Below, one piece after another: positions 4,994 to 7,415 of a stretch of DNA of 7,415 nt. Below the pieces are notes generated by a model. The model worked only from the letters and a program-made list of their open reading frames with translations. It had not been told where the DNA came from and did no database searches. The position numbers and the translations under genes were made by a program. How positions within the stretch are numbered: position 1 is the first letter of the stretch; each line of letters opens with the position of its first letter. Source of the DNA: Nitrosotalea sp. (GTDB taxonomy: Archaea > Thermoproteota > Nitrososphaeria > Nitrososphaerales > Nitrosopumilaceae); contig JAKEIJ010000045.1 in the NCBI GenBank assembly GCA_022545805.1, positions 1 to 7,415 on the forward strand, in the 5' to 3' direction.

Positions 4994-5857
4994 TTGGTAT
5001 TGAAACAAGAATACCAGTTAATCTCAGTTGCGCCAAAACCATTTGTCAAATGGGCAGGAGGTAAGAGACAGCTCTTACCTGTCATTACAAGTCACATTCC
5101 TAGTAAATTCGAGAGATATTTTGAACCGTTCCTAGGGGGAGGTGCAGTCTTCTTTTCACTCGTCTCCAAAGAAAGAAAAAAGTGGCTAATCTCTGACCTT
5201 AACTCTGATCTGATATTATCATATGTTACAATTAGAGATAAAGTAAAGGAACTTGTTTTATCACTAGAAAACCATGCTGAAAGTTATTCCAAAAACCAAA
5301 GTACATACTATTACAAAGTGCGAGAAGCAAATCCAAAAAATGAAATAGATAAAGTTTCAAGATTGATCTTTCTTAACAAGACATGCTTTAATGGATTATA
5401 CCGTGTAAATAGCAAAGGAAAATTCAATGTTCCTGTTGGAAGATACGTAAATCCAAACATTGTAAACAAGGAAAATCTTTTTGAAGTAAGCAAAGTATTG
5501 CAATCAAAAGACATTTCAATTAAATGCCAGGATTTTGAAGATGCACTAAAAGGTGTAGGGCATGGGGATTTTGTATATCTAGATCCGCCTTATCAGCCAA
5601 TTAGTACCACTGCTAGCTTTACTAGCTATACTGACAGTGACTTTGATTTTAGCGACCAAGAAAGACTCTATGCAAAATTCAAGGCGCTTGATAAAAAAGG
5701 AGTCAAGGTACTATTATCGAACTCAAAATCTAGTGAAATAATAAAACTCTTCAAAGAATTTTCAAATGGAATAATAGAGATAAACGCAAATAGGTTCATC
5801 AATTCTGTATCTCAAAAGAGAACTGGACACACTGAATTGCTGATTAAAAACTACTAG
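4994..5857 (+). CDS. Dam-type DNA adenine-N6 methyltransferase (D12 class)
   Basis: The enzyme would transfer a methyl group from S-adenosylmethionine to adenine N6 in a specific DNA site. The motif order is that of the alpha/D12 class (Dam, DpnM, MboA). PFVKWAGGKRQLL (motif X) is at 16-28, and FEPFLGGGAVF (motif I, AdoMet binding) at 43-53. The FLNKTCFNGLYRVNSKGKFN-type block is at 126-145, the catalytic DPPY (motif IV) at 197-200 with ASFTSYTDSDFDFSDQERLY behind it, and LLSNSK at 240-245. Length (287 aa) is normal and no key motif is missing. The 126-149 block and the post-DPPY segment resemble GATC-specific members, so GATC is the best guess for the target. The start is TTG, with another in-frame TTG two codons later; there is no in-frame ATG near the start. 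The gene follows amoA by 130 nt but is more AT-rich. The next gene is an AbiTii-like protein. Confidence 0.92.
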   Translation: MVLKQEYQLISVAPKPFVKWAGGKRQLLPVITSHIPSKFERYFEPFLGGGAVFFSLVSKERKKWLISDLNSDLILSYVTIRDKVKELVLSLENHAESYSKNQSTYYYKVREANPKNEIDKVSRLIFLNKTCFNGLYRVNSKGKFNVPVGRYVNPNIVNKENLFEVSKVLQSKDISIKCQDFEDALKGVGHGDFVYLDPPYQPISTTASFTSYTDSDFDFSDQERLYAKFKALDKKGVKVLLSNSKSSEIIKLFKEFSNGIIEINANRFINSVSQKRTGHTELLIKNY

Positions 5858-5911
5858 TAAAAAAGATAATTATTCAATAAGATAGAGTAAAATCAAAGAT
5901 GTTTCCAGTCC

Positions 5912-6463
5912 TTGATTGTCTTGAATTCTGGAAATAAAGAAAAGATCTTACAAATGGCCAAAAATGTGAGTATTGAACTCTTGGAAGAAACAAGGTCACT
6001 ACATGATATCCTGGAGACCTGTAAAGATGCCTGTAAAATAATTGGAATCTCTGATGAAAATACCTGGTTAGACCTTGAAATTAATGGCTACCTAGTACGA
6101 TACAAGACAAGAGATGAGCTATACCAAAACCTTCCATCATACAGAAAGACATCTTGGAAGTTTTATGATCTTTATGGAACTCCAGTCACTCTGCCACCTG
6201 ACATGATGGACTTATTTGGTAGGTCTACAGTGTATCATCCCATTCGGGAATTGGAGGGCCAAAATCTGATAATTGTTGAAAGCAAGTTCCTAGACAAGTT
6301 TAACAAATTTATCGCAGAGCATGGAATGGATCAAGTATCTAAAAGTTTGAGAATTCATGAAGCTAGAATTTCAAAAGACGAGATCAAGCAGGTCCTTGAT
6401 GGTATAAAGAAAAGAATCCAAGAGTTGCTTGACATGATAATCTCTCTCTTGGAAGTAGAGTAA
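5912..6463 (+). CDS. AbiTii-like (abortive-infection associated) domain protein
   Basis: The whole 183-residue protein matches the layout I know for AbiTii-domain proteins. An N-terminal helical pair (about 10-47, containing SLHDILETCKDACKIIG) is followed by the signature WLDLEINGY (52-60). LPSYRK comes next (74-79), then a central part with PIRELE (110-115), and two C-terminal helices ending in KKRIQELLDMIISLLEVE (166-183). There is no signal peptide or membrane helix, so it is cytosolic. AbiTii is annotated as a domain of predicted anti-phage/conflict systems; its biochemical activity is not known to me, and no nuclease motif is visible. The start is TTG at 5912, with Met15 (ATG 5954) as an alternative that would shorten the first helix. 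It lies 54 nt after the methyltransferase with no T-tract between, so co-transcription is plausible. Domain call by eye. Confidence 0.72.
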   Translation: MIVLNSGNKEKILQMAKNVSIELLEETRSLHDILETCKDACKIIGISDENTWLDLEINGYLVRYKTRDELYQNLPSYRKTSWKFYDLYGTPVTLPPDMMDLFGRSTVYHPIRELEGQNLIIVESKFLDKFNKFIAEHGMDQVSKSLRIHEARISKDEIKQVLDGIKKRIQELLDMIISLLEVE

Positions 6464-6478
6464 AGATAGAACTACTCT
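6457..6478. repeat. 6-bp inverted repeat at the end of the AbiTii-like gene
   Basis: AGAGTA (6457-6462, overlapping the stop) pairs with TACTCT (6473-6478) around 10 nt, followed by TT. It is a weak candidate terminator. The rest of the gap up to 6530 shows nothing clear. Confidence 0.25.
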
Positions 6479-6532
6479 TTGTACTAAAAACCTCGTATTG
6501 ATGAAAAGTTAATCTGCTAGTTTCACAATATG

Positions 6533-6542
6533 CTTTTATACA
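6533..6542 (+). promoter_or_regulatory. Probable TATA box for the PAS kinase-like gene
   Basis: CTTTTATACA would start transcription near 6564 and leave a leader of about 87 nt before the ATG at 6651. That is much longer than the leaders predicted elsewhere in the window. Confidence 0.4.
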
Positions 6543-6621
6543 AAACACAAGATCCAAGATTAATTCAAATTCTTTCCTTTTGATTCGTAGTATAGTCTGT
6601 CGAGAGAATGTCTGTTTGACG

Positions 6622-6654
6622 ATGAGTATCATTGGAGGAAATTTTAGAGCATGA
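6622..6654 (+). other. 10-codon upstream ORF overlapping the kinase start (ATGA)
   Basis: ATG 6622 reads MSIIGGNFRA and ends at TGA 6652-6654, which overlaps the next ATG (6651-6653) by the classic ATGA arrangement for translational coupling. GGAGG (6634-6638) lies within it, 12 nt before the kinase ATG. It may be a leader peptide or simply chance. Confidence 0.3.
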
Positions 6655-7415
6655 CTAGTTTTGGCCCCATTGGAGGACTGATGATGGGCATTTTCGGCCT
6701 CTTGGTTGCTGTTTATGGATTAGATGTGCATGAGCCTTTTTCAAGCCAGGTGTTTTTCCTTGGAGTAGTTTGTGCTGCAAGCGGGGGTATTATTGTATGG
6801 TTGAGCAATAGAAAACAAGGCAATTCTACTCTAAACCAAAAGTATGATGTAACCTCACAAAAATTGGAATCAAAAACTGACCCTGTAAAATATCGAAATA
6901 TCTATGATGGTTCACCTGTTCTACAGAGAACGGTAAACACTGCAGGAATAATATTGGAATGTAATCAAGTATATGTCAAAAATTTTGGCTCTTCAAAAGA
7001 TGACGTTGTTGGAAAATCACTCTTTGATCATACTGCGGAAAAAAGTATGGATAATATGCGTAAAACCTTTGAAATCTGGAAAAAATCAGGCAGGGTAGAA
7101 AACATCGAAATTTGGTTCAAGCGAAAAGATGGAACTGTTTTTCCTGGATTAATAAGTGCAAATAACATCTACGATGACGAGGGCAAATTAATAGGAAGTA
7201 ACACTGCGATAAGGGACATATCAGAAATCTATCAGGCACATAGTGTTTTGGGAGAACATGAAAAACAAAGAATTCAGCTTGATGAACTAAAAAAGGCAAA
7301 CTCTGCAAAGGAAGAATTTTACATGATGGTTGCAAAAGAATGTCAAATTCCTATAGAACCTATCAGAAAATATGCCAAAGTTCTAAGTGAAATAACTATT
7401 ATGACATATCGTACC
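6651..7415 (+). CDS. Membrane PAS-domain histidine-kinase-like protein (3' end outside window)
   Basis: The frame is open from ATG 6651 to the window edge (255 residues seen). An in-frame TAG two codons upstream makes this ATG the first possible start. Two N-terminal membrane helices (about 7-24 and 33-51) are followed by a linker and a PAS domain at about 82-195, with DDVVGKSLFDHT, RKDGTVFPGLISANNIYDDEG and AIRDISE as typical signatures. A charged helix (200-220) leads into the start of a HisKA-like dimerisation helix: AKEEFYMMVAKECQIPIEPI. In ordinary archaeal kinases this reads roughly EFxxMVSHELRTPLxPI, with His as phospho-acceptor. Here the aligned residue 229 is Lys, and the flanking residues are also altered. 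The ATPase domain, if any, is beyond the window. It is probably a degenerate or divergent two-component sensor; its signal is unknown. Confidence 0.8.
   Translation, partial: MTSFGPIGGLMMGIFGLLVAVYGLDVHEPFSSQVFFLGVVCAASGGIIVWLSNRKQGNSTLNQKYDVTSQKLESKTDPVKYRNIYDGSPVLQRTVNTAGIILECNQVYVKNFGSSKDDVVGKSLFDHTAEKSMDNMRKTFEIWKKSGRVENIEIWFKRKDGTVFPGLISANNIYDDEGKLIGSNTAIRDISEIYQAHSVLGEHEKQRIQLDELKKANSAKEEFYMMVAKECQIPIEPIRKYAKVLSEITIMTYRT

Noticed and set aside
6384..6632. Minus-strand 82-aa ORF across the end of the AbiTii-like gene
   Set aside because: Half of it is antisense to a well-supported gene and it has no recognisable domain.
7117..7335. Minus-strand 72-aa ORF
   Set aside because: Antisense to the PAS domain coding frame, which runs open to the window edge.

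Overview
The window comes from an ammonia-oxidising archaeon (Nitrososphaerota, formerly Thaumarchaeota). It carries the complete archaeal ammonia monooxygenase locus, amoB-amoC-amoX-amoA, and all four proteins have archaeal rather than bacterial length (188, 187, 120 and 216 aa). AT-rich DNA, TATA boxes about 27 nt upstream of several ATGs (leaderless mRNAs) and T-rich gene ends all fit. The compact B-C-X-A order is typical of the marine/group I.1a type and its relatives (Nitrosopumilales). I cannot settle the genus from sequence alone.

Left part (1-2170): the C-terminal half of an Amt ammonium transporter, then three small uncharacterised genes. These are a 68-aa two-helix membrane protein, a membrane-anchored protein with a LamG/concanavalin-like domain, and a three-helix membrane protein of about 92 aa. 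The region between the last two has an unusually strong Shine-Dalgarno-like sequence in front of a tiny ORF that contains a hairpin.

Middle (2171-4890): amoB lies on the minus strand, divergent from amoC. amoC, amoX and amoA follow on the plus strand, each with its own TATA box and its own T-rich or hairpin terminator, so they look like separate transcription units, not one operon. The divergent amoB/amoC region carries two inverted repeats with equal 5-nt spacers. A perfect 19-bp palindrome lies upstream of amoA. Amt imports ammonium and AMO oxidises ammonia on the outer side of the membrane, so transport and catalysis are genetically close.

Right part (4891-7415): composition becomes more AT-rich and the genes change character. 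A Dam-type (D12 class) DNA adenine methyltransferase is followed after 54 nt, with no clear terminator, by a protein with an AbiTii-like (abortive-infection associated) domain. This pair is the best candidate for an undescribed defence-like module. Last comes the start of a membrane PAS sensor-kinase-like gene, cut by the window end. Its expected phospho-acceptor histidine appears to be lysine, and a 10-codon ORF overlaps its start by ATGA.

No gap between genes exceeds 300 bases. I saw no tRNA, rRNA, CRISPR array or insertion sequence.
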